This document shows, piece by piece, positions 15,573-28,148 of a stretch of 64,000 nucleotides of DNA. The position numbers and the translations under genes are program-made. Location: positions 283,493-347,492 of the forward strand of contig JARGDL010000001.1 in NCBI GenBank assembly GCA_029210465.1. Direction: 5' to 3'. Source of the stretch: Stygiobacter electus. GTDB taxonomy: Bacteria; Bacteroidota; Ignavibacteria; Ignavibacteriales; Melioribacteraceae. Within the stretch, counting starts at the first letter, position 1. The number at the start of each line of letters is the position of its first letter. The notes below the pieces were generated by a model that searched no databases, was not told the origin of the DNA, and worked only from the letters and a program-made list of their open reading frames with translations.

Positions 15573-17419
15573 AACTCCCTGAATTGTAATTCATAAAGTT
15601 TTTTATAAATTCCATTTTCATCAGACAACAATTCATCATGTTTTCCATCTTGAACAATTTTTCCTTTATCTAGCACAATGATTCTATCGGCATTTCTGAT
15701 TGTACTTAATCTGTGTGCTATTACAAAAGTAGTTCTTTCATTCATTAATCTTTCGATTGCTTCTTGAACCAGTGCTTCTGATTCATTATCAAGTGCTGAG
15801 GTTGCTTCGTCAAAAATCATTATTGGTGGATTTTTTAATAAAGCCCGAGCAATTGCGATACGTTGTCTTTGTCCTCCTGAAAGTTTTGTACCTTTCTCAC
15901 CAACTACTGTATTGTAACCATTTGGAAGTTCTAAAATAAAATTATGAGCATTTGCAGCTATTGATGCATTAATTATATCATCATCTGTACAATTTTGAAT
16001 ACCATAAGAGATATTATTTTTTACTGTATCATTAAATAAAATGGTTTCTTGCGTAACAATTCCCATCATTGCTCTTAAATCTTCAATTGTAATATTTTTT
16101 AAATCAATACCATCAACTAAAATTTTCCCAGATGTTGGATCATAAAATCTTGGGATTAAATCGACTAACGTTGTTTTTCCCGATCCACTACTTCCAACAA
16201 TTGCAATTATACTTCCTTTTTTAACTTCAATATTAATTGAATCGAGTATAAGTTCTTCGCTATCATCATAATGAAATGAAACATTATCAAATATTATTTT
16301 ATCATCAAATGATTTTTTACTTATTGAATCTTTTGAATTTTTTATTTTTGGTTCAGTATCTAATATTTCAAAAACTCTATCAGCAGCAGCACTAGATTCC
16401 TGAATTCTGTTATTGACACTACTTAATTCTTTAATTGGTGGCATCATCTGAAATATTGAAAATAAAAAACCTAAAAATTCACTTGCCTTTAAACTTTTTT
16501 CAACTAGTACTAATTGACCACCATAGTAAATTAAAATTACCCCAACAAATACACTGAGAACTTCAGTAATATGAGGTGAGCTGTTTCTAATTCTAGTAAT
16601 TTTTAATACAAGCTTAAAAAACTTTTTTGTTTGTTCAGAGAATTTTTTATTCTCATAACTTTCCATACCAAATGCTTTGACTATTTTGACACCGGTTATA
16701 GTTTCATGAAGTATAGTTGTAATTTCAGAAAGTTTTTCTTGTAAAATTGCACTTTGTTTTCTAAGTAGTAATCCAATCCAACTTATTATCCCAATTGAAA
16801 CTGGTAATACAAGTAATGAAAACAATGTCAGTTGCCAGCTAATTGAAACAGCAATGAACAAAAAAACAAGAATGGATAATGGTTCTCTTATTAGATTAAG
16901 AAATATTGCTGAAATACTATTTTGCACTACCTGAACATCATTTGTAATTCTTGAAATTAAGTTTCCAGTTTTTTCATTCTTAAAAAAGCTCATAGGAAGC
17001 TTATGAAGATGAAAATAAGCTTCGTTTCTTAAATCTTTAATCATTCCTTGTTCAACAAAGGCGAGAAAATATGATTGTAAATAGCCGAAAATATTTTTAG
17101 CGAGAAATGCAAAGAGTACTAAAAAACAAATTCTTAATAATATCTGATTAATATCTCCTTCAAAAACAAATGAATTAAAAGTTGTAGAAATTTTTTCTTC
17201 TAATCCATTTAACCAATTTGTAGCACCGGTATTAAGTTTTTTAGTAATGACAGTTTTTGCATTTACTCCATGTTGATTAAATAAGGTTTCTAATAAAGGG
17301 ATTGTCAAATAAACTGATAAGCCATTTAGTAATGAGTAAAATATTGTAAATATCATCGAGGCAATTAAATGTGCTTTATATGGCTTAATATACTTCAATA
17401 CACGAAAATAAGTTTTCAT
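15569..17419 (-). CDS. msbA: Lipid A/glycolipid export ABC transporter, MsbA type
   Basis: Half-transporter of 616 residues that should form a homodimer flipping lipid A or a related lipid across the inner membrane. The N-terminal six-helix type IV exporter domain (about 1-340) is followed by the nucleotide-binding domain with Walker A VGSSGSGKTTLVDL, Q-loop TQETILFND, signature LSGGQRQRIAIARAL, Walker B IMIFDEATSALD and H-loop IAHRLSTI. The transmembrane domain contains ISRITNDVQVVQ, typical of the MsbA/LmrA group. An extra polar segment lies around residues 45-75. The position between an O-antigen ligase-like gene and a WaaE-like transferase supports a lipopolysaccharide role. Confidence 0.93.
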   Translation of the reverse strand: MKTYFRVLKYIKPYKAHLIASMIFTIFYSLLNGLSVYLTIPLLETLFNQHGVNAKTVITKKLNTGATNWLNGLEEKISTTFNSFVFEGDINQILLRICFLVLFAFLAKNIFGYLQSYFLAFVEQGMIKDLRNEAYFHLHKLPMSFFKNEKTGNLISRITNDVQVVQNSISAIFLNLIREPLSILVFLFIAVSISWQLTLFSLLVLPVSIGIISWIGLLLRKQSAILQEKLSEITTILHETITGVKIVKAFGMESYENKKFSEQTKKFFKLVLKITRIRNSSPHITEVLSVFVGVILIYYGGQLVLVEKSLKASEFLGFLFSIFQMMPPIKELSSVNNRIQESSAAADRVFEILDTEPKIKNSKDSISKKSFDDKIIFDNVSFHYDDSEELILDSINIEVKKGSIIAIVGSSGSGKTTLVDLIPRFYDPTSGKILVDGIDLKNITIEDLRAMMGIVTQETILFNDTVKNNISYGIQNCTDDDIINASIAANAHNFILELPNGYNTVVGEKGTKLSGGQRQRIAIARALLKNPPIMIFDEATSALDNESEALVQEAIERLMNERTTFVIAHRLSTIRNADRIIVLDKGKIVQDGKHDELLSDENGIYKKLYELQFREL

Positions 17420-18633
17420 TTTAAGACCTTAGGATAATTAAATAAGTTGCAACCGCCATATGAATTTATTAAATCATAGTCTGCTTGCTCTTTTAAGTTA
17501 AACACATGAATGCAGTTTATTTTATTTTTTAATTCATCAAAAAATAGGAAGTTTCCTCTTACTAATAAATTATTAAATTCAGTTCCAATAAATTTTTTCA
17601 TTATAGTTTTATTTGTAGTATTTATGACAAACAATTCATCATTTTTACTTTCATTTGTCTCTGGTTTTGTAATTATAAATACAAATTTATTATCGTTGCT
17701 CCATTTCAGGTTGTAAATAGTATTTGAAGTTACTGCAATGAATGTTTCAGACTTGTTTTCATAATCTTGTAAATAAATATTTTTATAATTTCCATCTGTT
17801 TTAATCTTGATTTGTAATTTATTGTTCGGTGAAAAATATTCAATCCTCTTTTTATTTATAGCAGGAAACCCTTCCATTAATAAATCATATTCTTTTTGCT
17901 TAATATATTTTACATTCCCATCAGAATCCCATGCATAAATTATTTGTAATATTTTTCTTGGGCTTTTATCATCTATTTTTATAAAATTAGTTTTAAAGGT
18001 ATCTAGATTATCCCAATATGTATAAATAGTATTTATATTCTTTAGATTTAATAAATTTTTTAATTCCTCGTTATTTCGAGTTAATAAATGTAAATAAACA
18101 TTTTTAATTTGTTTTTCATTGTTAAATTTTTCGATTGATATTATAAATAACTTGTCAGATTTCTTTGTTAAACTAAATGAAGCTACTTCTCTATTTTCAA
18201 AATTTAATAACAGTTCTTTTACTTTTGTATTAAGATTGTAATTAAAGATAGAAGATTTCCCTAAATAGAAAGAAACGAATGGTACATTAATAAATTCATC
18301 TAAAACATTTTGTCCATCTTTAACGATTTCATATTTATTAATTTTTTTTTCAAGATATAATTTGAAGGCATCTTCTCCTGCATCATAAGAACTTTCATAG
18401 TTTCCAATTAATACTCTATATTTTTTTGAACTAATTAATTCATATCTAATTTTAGCTCTTATTTCATTTGAGAATTGAAATCTATATTCAGATGCTTGAT
18501 TATAATTTTTAAATGTTCCTAAAGAAATCGCATAATGTAAATTTATTTTTTTACCACTTTTTTCTTGATTACATGAAAATAAAATCAATCCAAATAAAGC
18601 AAAAACAGATAGAATGATTTTTTGCAAAATCAA
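17416..18633 (-). CDS. SPOR-like lipoprotein with C-terminal propeller-like region
   Basis: 405 residues, function not recognised. The N-terminus ALFGLILFSCNQ is a lipobox, so the protein should be a lipid-anchored envelope protein. Residues about 30-110 look like a SPOR peptidoglycan-binding domain (LHYAISLGTFKNYNQASEY ... KYRVLIGNYESSYDAGEDA), the fold that binds denuded septal glycan. The C-terminal part has repeated beta-strand units such as YNLKWSNDNKFVFIITKPE and NDELFVINTTNKTI, resembling WD40/TolB-type propeller blades. The start is TTG overlapping the xerD stop; a second TTG six bases further in has GAGG at better spacing. It lies between xerD and msbA with four-base overlaps on both sides. 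Confidence 0.7.
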   Translation of the reverse strand: MILQKIILSVFALFGLILFSCNQEKSGKKINLHYAISLGTFKNYNQASEYRFQFSNEIRAKIRYELISSKKYRVLIGNYESSYDAGEDAFKLYLEKKINKYEIVKDGQNVLDEFINVPFVSFYLGKSSIFNYNLNTKVKELLLNFENREVASFSLTKKSDKLFIISIEKFNNEKQIKNVYLHLLTRNNEELKNLLNLKNINTIYTYWDNLDTFKTNFIKIDDKSPRKILQIIYAWDSDGNVKYIKQKEYDLLMEGFPAINKKRIEYFSPNNKLQIKIKTDGNYKNIYLQDYENKSETFIAVTSNTIYNLKWSNDNKFVFIITKPETNESKNDELFVINTTNKTIMKKFIGTEFNNLLVRGNFLFFDELKNKINCIHVFNLKEQADYDLINSYGGCNLFNYPKVLK

Positions 18634-19520
18634 CCTCGTGGATGATGATCACGATGGACTTGTTTAATATAGTTTCTATCAATGTGAGTATAAATTTGAG
18701 TAGTTGAAATATCTGAATGTCCAAGCATTTCTTGTACTGCTCTTAAATCAGCTCCACCTTCTAAAAGGTGAGTTGCAAATGAATGCCTGAAAATATGTGG
18801 ATGAACTTCTTTCTGAATTCCTGCTTGCTTTGAATATTTATCAACAATTTGCCAAATAAACATTCTACTTAACTTAGTACCTCTTCTATTTAAAAATAAA
18901 AAATTCTGGCTCCTTATTTTATTCTCAAGAAAAGGTCTTGAATTAATTAAATATTTCTTAATCCAATTAATTGCACTACTTCCCATTGGGACAACTCTTT
19001 CTTTGGAACCTTTTCCAAAGACTCTAATAATTTCCTCTTCGAAAAAAAGATCATTTATTTTCAAATTGATTAATTCGCTTACTCGCAAGCCTGATGAATA
19101 AAGTAATTCTAAAATTGCTTTGTCTCTTAACCCTGCTATTTCATCAACGTTTGGCATATTTAAAATTTTATCAACTTCTTCAAAACTTAAAACATCAGGT
19201 AATTTTCTTGATATTTTAACATTAGTCAAAACTAATGTTGGATTTCTATGTATATAATTATTGTCTTCTAAATACTGAAAAAAATTTTTAATAGAGCTCA
19301 TATAACGAGAAGTTGTTGACATTGAAATATTTTCTTTTCTCTGATTTTCAAAAAATTGAGAAATTAATTTCGCATCTACTTTATCAAAGTCATTTACATT
19401 ATTTTCAATAAGAAAGGAAATAAATTTTATTAAATCATTTTTGTAAGATGCTGTAGTATTTTCAGATAGATTTTTTTCGTAACGTAAAATAGTAATGAAC
19501 TCATTAACGAATTGTTCCAT
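18630..19520 (-). CDS. xerD: Tyrosine recombinase XerD-like
   Basis: Site-specific recombinase that resolves chromosome dimers at dif. The 296 residues are the standard Xer length: N-terminal SAM-like DNA-binding domain (MEQFVNEFITILRYEKNLSE) and C-terminal catalytic domain with all active residues visible: Arg in YSSGLRVSELINL, Lys in FGKGSKERVVP, HxxR in HPHIFRHSFATHLLEG, and the final His and Tyr in LGHSDISTTQIYTHID. It lies in a housekeeping run with no attachment site, integrase accessory gene or tRNA next to it, so a phage integrase is unlikely. A paired XerC is not in the window; the two subtypes cannot be separated with certainty here. Confidence 0.9.
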   Translation of the reverse strand: MEQFVNEFITILRYEKNLSENTTASYKNDLIKFISFLIENNVNDFDKVDAKLISQFFENQRKENISMSTTSRYMSSIKNFFQYLEDNNYIHRNPTLVLTNVKISRKLPDVLSFEEVDKILNMPNVDEIAGLRDKAILELLYSSGLRVSELINLKINDLFFEEEIIRVFGKGSKERVVPMGSSAINWIKKYLINSRPFLENKIRSQNFLFLNRRGTKLSRMFIWQIVDKYSKQAGIQKEVHPHIFRHSFATHLLEGGADLRAVQEMLGHSDISTTQIYTHIDRNYIKQVHRDHHPRG

Positions 19521-21686
19521 TTAAAGTTTTTCCTCACCTTTCGTTTCCATCTCATCTTGATTTGGATATCTTATTCTTCTATGATGAAGACCAATTAAAA
19601 TATTAAAGAATGATTCTTTAATTTTTTTAATATCATTAAAAGTCAATGGAGATTCATCAAGCTGACCATCTTCAATCCTGCTATTGATTAAATTATTTAT
19701 AACATTCTCTATAACTTGAGTATCAGTTTCTTCGATTGAACGAATAGTTGATTCACATGCATCAGCTAACATTACAAGAGCTGTTTCTTTTGTTTTAGGT
19801 TTTGGTCCTGGATAGCGATATTCATCAATGTTGACATTTGTTTCACCATAAAGATTTTTCGCTTTTTCATAAAAATATGTTAGAACCATAGTACCGTGAT
19901 GCATTGGTATAAAATCAATTATTTCATTTGGTAATTTGTATTTTTGGCCAAGTTCAATTCCTTTTTCAACATGAGCTACAATAATATCTCTACTTTTTTC
20001 CGGAGAAATATTTTCATGAATATTATGAGTATCAATTTGGTTTTCAACAAATATTCCTGGTTCGATCATCTTGCCAATGTCATGATAATAAGCACCAACT
20101 CTTGCTAATATTGGATTTGCACCAATAGCTTCTGCAGTAGTTTCAACTAAAGTTCCCATTGCAATTGAATGGCTAAATGTTCCTGGTGCATTTTTAGCAA
20201 GGTCTTTTAACAATGGACTGTTTAAATCTGTAAGTTCAAGTAATGTCAAATCTGTTGTTGTATTAAATATTTTTTCAAAGAATATTATTAATCCATATGT
20301 AATAACAGGACTAAGTAATGCATTTGTTGACGAAAATGCCAAGCTATAAATTATTTCAGAGATTGATTGATATCTTTCAAAACCAAATGCCATTATACTC
20401 AAAGCATATCCAATAAAAATATATAAGAAAGAACGAAATATTTGAGTCCTATTTTTAATATCTCTCACAGTATATGCGGCTAACCCACCAGTTATAATAT
20501 TTGTAGCAGCAAATGTATAGTCGTTACCTCTTAATGCACCAACAATCAATGATAATACTACATTTGAGTAAAACCCAACCCGAGAATCAAACAGAATAGT
20601 TAAAAGCATTGATGAGACCGGGACAAAAATTAAATATTCAATTGGCAATGAAGTTTTGATTGAGTTTATGAGAAATGTTAAATAACTAATTAAAATAAAA
20701 TTAATAGCTATAAGAGTAATCTTTAAATTGTCCTCAAAGATTTTCTTTCTGAATAAATAAATATAAATTATAAAGGGTAATACTAGTAATAAAAGGTGTA
20801 AATAAATACCTATGATTTGAAGTAAATCAACGAAGAATGTTCTTTCATCACCTTTAGCAATTCTATATGAATCTATTTTTAATTTTGCTTCTGGAGTAAT
20901 TCTATCATGCTTAGCAATAATCCTTTCATTTTCATTTATAATACCGATATTTCGGGGAATTTTTTGTTTTGCAAGATTTTTATAATCTTCAGTTAATCCG
21001 AGACTAAAAACAATATTTGGTTTAATGAATAAAGAAATATATTCTTTTAAAGCATTTTCAATTTCAGTATCGCTTATAACTTCGGCTCTAATTTTATAAA
21101 TTAAATATTCATTGATTTTATCATACTCAATAAAGTTATCAATTGGAACAGCTCTTTGAATATTTTTTAATCTAAGTTGAATAGAATCTTTTTTAATTTC
21201 TTTTCTTGTAACATCTAAAATTCCTTTGTCATAAATATCCTTTAAAATAATTTTAGATAAATCGAGTAATTTTATAATGTTATTCTTTTTTGATTTTAGT
21301 TTCAAGAATATCTGAAAAGATTTATCACTCAAATTAGTTTTATTTATGATTGAATTAGAATAAATATTTTCCAATAAAATTTTATTGTAATTACTTAATG
21401 AATCAATCATTAGTTTTTCTAGAGAGGTGTTCCTAAGAAATACAGGTAGAATTTTTAACTCTGCATTCTTTTTTTCATTTTCATACTGAACAGGATCTTT
21501 TAATACTTCAAAAGTTTTTGATGCGATTAAATCATCTTGAACCCATATTTCTCCTACTTTAACTTCTGATTCAATAGATTCACCTTTGGGAATAAAAAAA
21601 GTAATTACGAGAATGGTTAACAAAACAATTAATACTTTAATTCTTCTGCTGGTTTTAAGATTTGATTTTAATTTTGATGAAATCAT
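19521..21686 (-). CDS. PgpH-type 7TM-HD phosphodiesterase (likely cyclic-di-AMP)
   Basis: 721 residues in the 7TMR-HD architecture: one N-terminal membrane segment (KVLIVLLTILVITFFI), an extracytoplasmic domain of about 250 residues, seven membrane helices (about 290-470), and a cytoplasmic HD domain. The HD metal site is intact: NAPGTFSHSIAMGTLVE (first His), AYYHDIGKMIEPGIF, IVAHVEKGIELG, FIPMHHGTMVLTYFY and VMLADACESTIRS. Characterised members (Listeria PgpH) hydrolyse cyclic-di-AMP; activity here is inferred. It is followed at once by xerD. The cyclase (DacA) is not in the window. Confidence 0.88.
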   Translation of the reverse strand: MISSKLKSNLKTSRRIKVLIVLLTILVITFFIPKGESIESEVKVGEIWVQDDLIASKTFEVLKDPVQYENEKKNAELKILPVFLRNTSLEKLMIDSLSNYNKILLENIYSNSIINKTNLSDKSFQIFLKLKSKKNNIIKLLDLSKIILKDIYDKGILDVTRKEIKKDSIQLRLKNIQRAVPIDNFIEYDKINEYLIYKIRAEVISDTEIENALKEYISLFIKPNIVFSLGLTEDYKNLAKQKIPRNIGIINENERIIAKHDRITPEAKLKIDSYRIAKGDERTFFVDLLQIIGIYLHLLLLVLPFIIYIYLFRKKIFEDNLKITLIAINFILISYLTFLINSIKTSLPIEYLIFVPVSSMLLTILFDSRVGFYSNVVLSLIVGALRGNDYTFAATNIITGGLAAYTVRDIKNRTQIFRSFLYIFIGYALSIMAFGFERYQSISEIIYSLAFSSTNALLSPVITYGLIIFFEKIFNTTTDLTLLELTDLNSPLLKDLAKNAPGTFSHSIAMGTLVETTAEAIGANPILARVGAYYHDIGKMIEPGIFVENQIDTHNIHENISPEKSRDIIVAHVEKGIELGQKYKLPNEIIDFIPMHHGTMVLTYFYEKAKNLYGETNVNIDEYRYPGPKPKTKETALVMLADACESTIRSIEETDTQVIENVINNLINSRIEDGQLDESPLTFNDIKKIKESFFNILIGLHHRRIRYPNQDEMETKGEEKL

Positions 21687-21687
21687 T

Positions 21688-22533
21688 TTACTTTTTGGCT
21701 TGAAGAATCATTTTTAGAAATTCAGCAACACCATCTTCATTATTAGTTTTCTTTAAAACATAATCTGCCATACGTTTAATTTCGGGAACAGCATTTCCAA
21801 TTGCAATTTTAATGCTATCATTTTCGAATAATGATTTGTCGTTATACCAATCACCAATAACAGCTGTATTTTTCATTTTTATTCTTAAATGCTTTTGAAG
21901 TTTTTTAAGTCCATCACCTTTACTAGAACCTAATTTCCTTATTTCAATCAGATATATTCCACCTTCTCTATTTGTTTTGTAATAACTTGACCTTAATCCA
22001 AATGTATAAGGAAAACTCATTTTATTTGCAACATATTTTATGTTCGGTTGATAATCACTTGCTAATACAACTTCTAATGTGTTTTCTATAAAATTATCAT
22101 ATGAATAAACCTGTTTATATTTTGCACCAAATTTTTCAATCATTTGAGGGAAGATAGAATTTTCTTCAGTGTAATAAATTGCATTTGCATGACAAAGTGC
22201 TACTTTTAATAAATATTTATCTGCCAAATGCAAAGCTCTCTTTACATATTTTGGCTTAACATGCGAAACATATACACTTTTTTCATTTGGGTGTCTTTGA
22301 ATTAAAGTTCCATCAAGTGTAATTAAAGGAATTTTAATATCAAGTTCATCAGCAATTTGTGTAGTTGCACTTAATAATCTTCCCGTAGCAATTGAAAATA
22401 AAACACCCTTTTGAGATAATTCTTTAATTAAAGTTTTAGATTCTTCGCCTACATTGCCATTTTCATCAAGTAAGGTTCCATCCAGATCAAAAACTACGAG
22501 TTTTAAATCTTTTAAAATATCTTTGTCAATCAT
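21688..22533 (-). CDS. Cof-type HAD-superfamily phosphatase
   Basis: Cytosolic phosphatase of the Cof/YbiV group, 281 residues. The nucleophile motif VVFDLDGTLLDENG is at residues about 13-26. SIATGRLLS gives motif II, a lysine lies in GSSKGDGLKKL, and IGDWYNDKSLFEN is motif IV with acidic metal ligands. A C2-type cap domain sits between. Substrates in this family are usually sugar phosphates or FMN; none can be singled out. It ends one base before the HD phosphodiesterase start, so the two are probably coexpressed. Confidence 0.9.
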   Translation of the reverse strand: MIDKDILKDLKLVVFDLDGTLLDENGNVGEESKTLIKELSQKGVLFSIATGRLLSATTQIADELDIKIPLITLDGTLIQRHPNEKSVYVSHVKPKYVKRALHLADKYLLKVALCHANAIYYTEENSIFPQMIEKFGAKYKQVYSYDNFIENTLEVVLASDYQPNIKYVANKMSFPYTFGLRSSYYKTNREGGIYLIEIRKLGSSKGDGLKKLQKHLRIKMKNTAVIGDWYNDKSLFENDSIKIAIGNAVPEIKRMADYVLKKTNNEDGVAEFLKMILQAKK

Positions 22534-22561
22534 TTATAGAATATATTAATAAAATTTGAAA

Positions 22562-22924
22562 TTAACTTTTATCGTTTAAATCCTTTAATGCTTCTTCAAC
22601 AGAATTGCAAACTGTCAAAACACGATCTAGTTGAGATATTTCAATAAGTGTTTTTACATTTTTAGTTGGTGAGGCAATTCTAATTTGTCCCTCATTAGAT
22701 TGAAGAATTCTAAAAGCCAAAAGAATTGCACTTAGACCTGAACTATCACAATATTCTACTTCTGAAAGATCTAAAATTAATTTTTTAACATCTTCAGTAT
22801 GCAGTAAAATTGTAAATTCTCCTTTTACAAATCCTGCAATTGAAGCATCAAATCTTTTTTCATTCAATTTGAAAATTGCTGTATCAGCGATTTTCTTTAA
22901 TTCATAATTAAAATTTTCTGCCAT
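22562..22924 (-). CDS. STAS-domain anti-anti-sigma-like protein
   Basis: 120-residue single STAS domain of the SpoIIAA/RsbV type, which in known systems is phosphorylated by an RsbW-like kinase and releases a sigma factor or other target. The key loop LILDLSEVEYCDSSGLSAIL carries the conserved D-S-S-G with the usual phospho-accepting serine. The rest (RIASPTKNVKTLIEISQLDRVL) matches the C-terminal helices. The ATG at 22924 was chosen over a TTG 54 bases upstream because the STAS fold begins right after it and the promoter-like element lies over the upstream codons. No RsbW-type kinase or PP2C phosphatase gene is nearby. Confidence 0.85.
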   Translation of the reverse strand: MAENFNYELKKIADTAIFKLNEKRFDASIAGFVKGEFTILLHTEDVKKLILDLSEVEYCDSSGLSAILLAFRILQSNEGQIRIASPTKNVKTLIEISQLDRVLTVCNSVEEALKDLNDKS

Positions 22925-22947
22925 ATAAATTCTTCTTTTTTTCTTTT

Positions 22948-22978
22948 TAAATGTAATAATTAGGTTAAATAAACCCAA
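22948..22978 (-). promoter_or_regulatory. Promoter-like sequence for the STAS gene
   Basis: On the minus strand TTG (22976-22978), a 20-base spacer, then TACATTTA (22948-22955), one mismatch from TAnnTTTG. It lies in the 60-base gap before the STAS gene and would start a leader of about 20 bases. Confidence 0.4.
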
Positions 22979-22984
22979 TAAAAT

Positions 22985-26403
<3,419 letters not shown>

Positions 26404-26404
26404 T

Positions 26405-27772
26405 TTATATTATTCTTTTAATTTTTGCAGCAAAAGATCCATCAATTCCATGAATATGTGGTAAAGTTGCAATACATCCATTTTCATCTATAACAGCTCT
26501 GTTAATATGTGGATGATCTTTAATTAATTCAAAATTTGGATTTTCTTCTAAAAATTTTTTAACTACATCAAAATTTTCTTCCGGTTCAATTGTGCAGGTA
26601 CTATAAACCAAGTAGCCACCACTTTTAACTAATGTAGCAGCTTTTTTTAATAAATCAAATTGAATATTAGAAATTTTTCTAACATCACCAAGATCTTTTT
26701 TCCATTTTAAATCTGGTTTTTTAGTTAATGTACCAAGACCACTGCAAGGAGCATCAACTAAAACTCTATCAAAACCTTCACTATCTTCATAATCCAAAGC
26801 ATCAATTGCAAATGTTTTAACATTTGTTACTTTTAATCTATTAAGATTTTTATTCAAAACATTCAATCTACTTTCAAATTTATCTAAAGCAACTATTTCA
26901 CCTGTGTTTTTCATTTCATCGGCAATAAATGCAGTTTTTCCACCTGGTGCAGCACATAAGTCCAATACTCTTTGATTTTGATCGAGATCTAATAATTTAA
27001 TTGGAAAACCTGTGCTTTCATCTTGAACAGAAAAATATCCTTTCGCAAAATATTCCCAATCGGTTATGTTAGTTAAAATGTTAATTCTAAGAAATTCTTT
27101 TAGGAATTTTCCATCAGTAAATTTTAATTCAACTTTATTAAGTAAAGATTTTAATTCATCAATATTAGTAACAAGATTATTTACACGAATCATTAAAGAT
27201 GGTTTGCTGTTATTAGCCAAAAATAATTTCTCGGCTTCATCTTTACCGAATCTATTAATCCATCTTTTTACTAACCAGGTTGGATGTGAAAAGTATGCAC
27301 TGTAATAGTTAATTAAATCTTCTTCTGGATTTGGATAACGAATTGATTCTTTATTCCTAATAATGTTTCTTAAAATTGCATTTGTTAAATCCGCTGCAGT
27401 TTGACCTTGTAATTTTTTAACAAACTCAACTGCTTCATTCACTGCAGCATAATCTGGAACTTTATCAAGAAATAAAATCTGATACAAAGCAACTCGTAAT
27501 GCATTTTTAACATTTGGGATTGCTTTAGAGAATTGGCCTTTATAAAATCCAGTAAGAATCCAATCAATTCTACCTTGCCATCTTGTAACACCATGAACAA
27601 TTTCAAAGAGAAGTGATTTATCTACACCAGATAATTGTGAATTTTTAATTTCAATTTCAAGAAGTTTATCTAAATATGCATCAGTTCTATCAACACGGTT
27701 AAGAATTTTAACAGCAAGTCCACGAACGCCTTGATATAAATTTAGACTTAAATTTTCAAAAGAGTTTTCCAT
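26405..27772 (-). CDS. rsmB: 16S rRNA (cytosine(967)-C(5))-methyltransferase
   Basis: SAM-dependent RNA m5C methyltransferase, 455 residues. The N-terminal NusB-like RNA-binding domain (AVKILNRVDRTDAYLDKLLE ... VPDYAAVNEAVEFVKK) is joined to a Rossmann catalytic domain with LDLCAAPGGKTAFIADEM (SAM site), VDAPCSGLGTL (first cysteine) and YSTCTIEPEEN (catalytic cysteine). The NusB-like N-terminus identifies RsmB rather than RsmF or other Nol1/Sun proteins. ATG 27772 was preferred to a TTG nine bases upstream. No clear Shine-Dalgarno sequence precedes it. Confidence 0.95.
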   Translation of the reverse strand: MENSFENLSLNLYQGVRGLAVKILNRVDRTDAYLDKLLEIEIKNSQLSGVDKSLLFEIVHGVTRWQGRIDWILTGFYKGQFSKAIPNVKNALRVALYQILFLDKVPDYAAVNEAVEFVKKLQGQTAADLTNAILRNIIRNKESIRYPNPEEDLINYYSAYFSHPTWLVKRWINRFGKDEAEKLFLANNSKPSLMIRVNNLVTNIDELKSLLNKVELKFTDGKFLKEFLRINILTNITDWEYFAKGYFSVQDESTGFPIKLLDLDQNQRVLDLCAAPGGKTAFIADEMKNTGEIVALDKFESRLNVLNKNLNRLKVTNVKTFAIDALDYEDSEGFDRVLVDAPCSGLGTLTKKPDLKWKKDLGDVRKISNIQFDLLKKAATLVKSGGYLVYSTCTIEPEENFDVVKKFLEENPNFELIKDHPHINRAVIDENGCIATLPHIHGIDGSFAAKIKRII

Positions 27773-27807
27773 ATCAATCAAGAATAAAAGGTTCTTAGAG
27801 GTTGTTA

Positions 27808-27839
27808 TTTAAAACACAAAAGGGCTGCTGAACAGCCCT
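27808..27839 (-). terminator. Terminator after rpmE
   Basis: On the minus strand a stem AGGGCTG/CAGCCCT with a five-base loop (27821-27839) is followed by TTTTGTGTTTT. It separates rpmE from rsmB. Confidence 0.85.
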
Positions 27840-27859
27840 AAACTTGGAGCAAAGTAAAA

Positions 27860-28066
27860 CTATGCTTTTTTCATACCATATTTTTTATTAAATCTATCAA
27901 CTCTACCAGTTGAATCAACCATTTTTTGTTTACCTGTAAAAAATGGATGGCAATTTGAGCAAATTTCTAACTTAATGCTACTTACGGTAGAACGGGTAAT
28001 AAAATGATTTCCACATACACACGTAACTTCGCATTTTTGATAAGTTGGATGAATTCCCTTTTTCAT
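27860..28066 (-). CDS. rpmE: Large ribosomal subunit protein bL31 (zinc-binding form)
   Basis: 68-residue ribosomal protein, [20 protein letters not shown] at the start, [14 protein letters not shown] in the middle, and VDRFNKKYG near the end. The four cysteines (in CEVTCVCG and CSNC) indicate the zinc-binding C+ type rather than the zinc-free paralogue induced in zinc starvation. The ATG at 28066 is preceded by AGGAAG about 11 bases upstream; reading further upstream only adds translated leader through the promoter. It is monocistronic: promoter-like element just upstream, terminator just downstream. Confidence 0.95.
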   Translation of the reverse strand: MKKGIHPTYQKCEVTCVCGNHFITRSTVSSIKLEICSNCHPFFTGKQKMVDSTGRVDRFNKKYGMKKA

Positions 28067-28095
28067 ATTAACATCACTTCCTAAAATTTTGGGTT

Positions 28096-28126
28096 CAAAT
28101 TTACTTAGCTTAAAGTAAATATCCAA
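28096..28126 (-). promoter_or_regulatory. Promoter of rpmE, exact TTG-N20-TAnnTTTG match
   Basis: On the minus strand TTG (28124-28126), 20 bases, then TAAATTTG (28096-28103), a perfect match to the Bacteroidetes-type element. Predicted transcription start near 28089, giving a leader of about 22 bases that contains the AGGAAG ribosome site. Confidence 0.65.
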
Positions 28127-28148
28127 ATAAGAATAAACTAAAAATCCT

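Noticed and set aside
18630..19520. xerD as a phage or island integrase
   Set aside because: Standard Xer length and motifs, housekeeping neighbours on both sides, no tRNA, attachment repeats or phage genes nearby.
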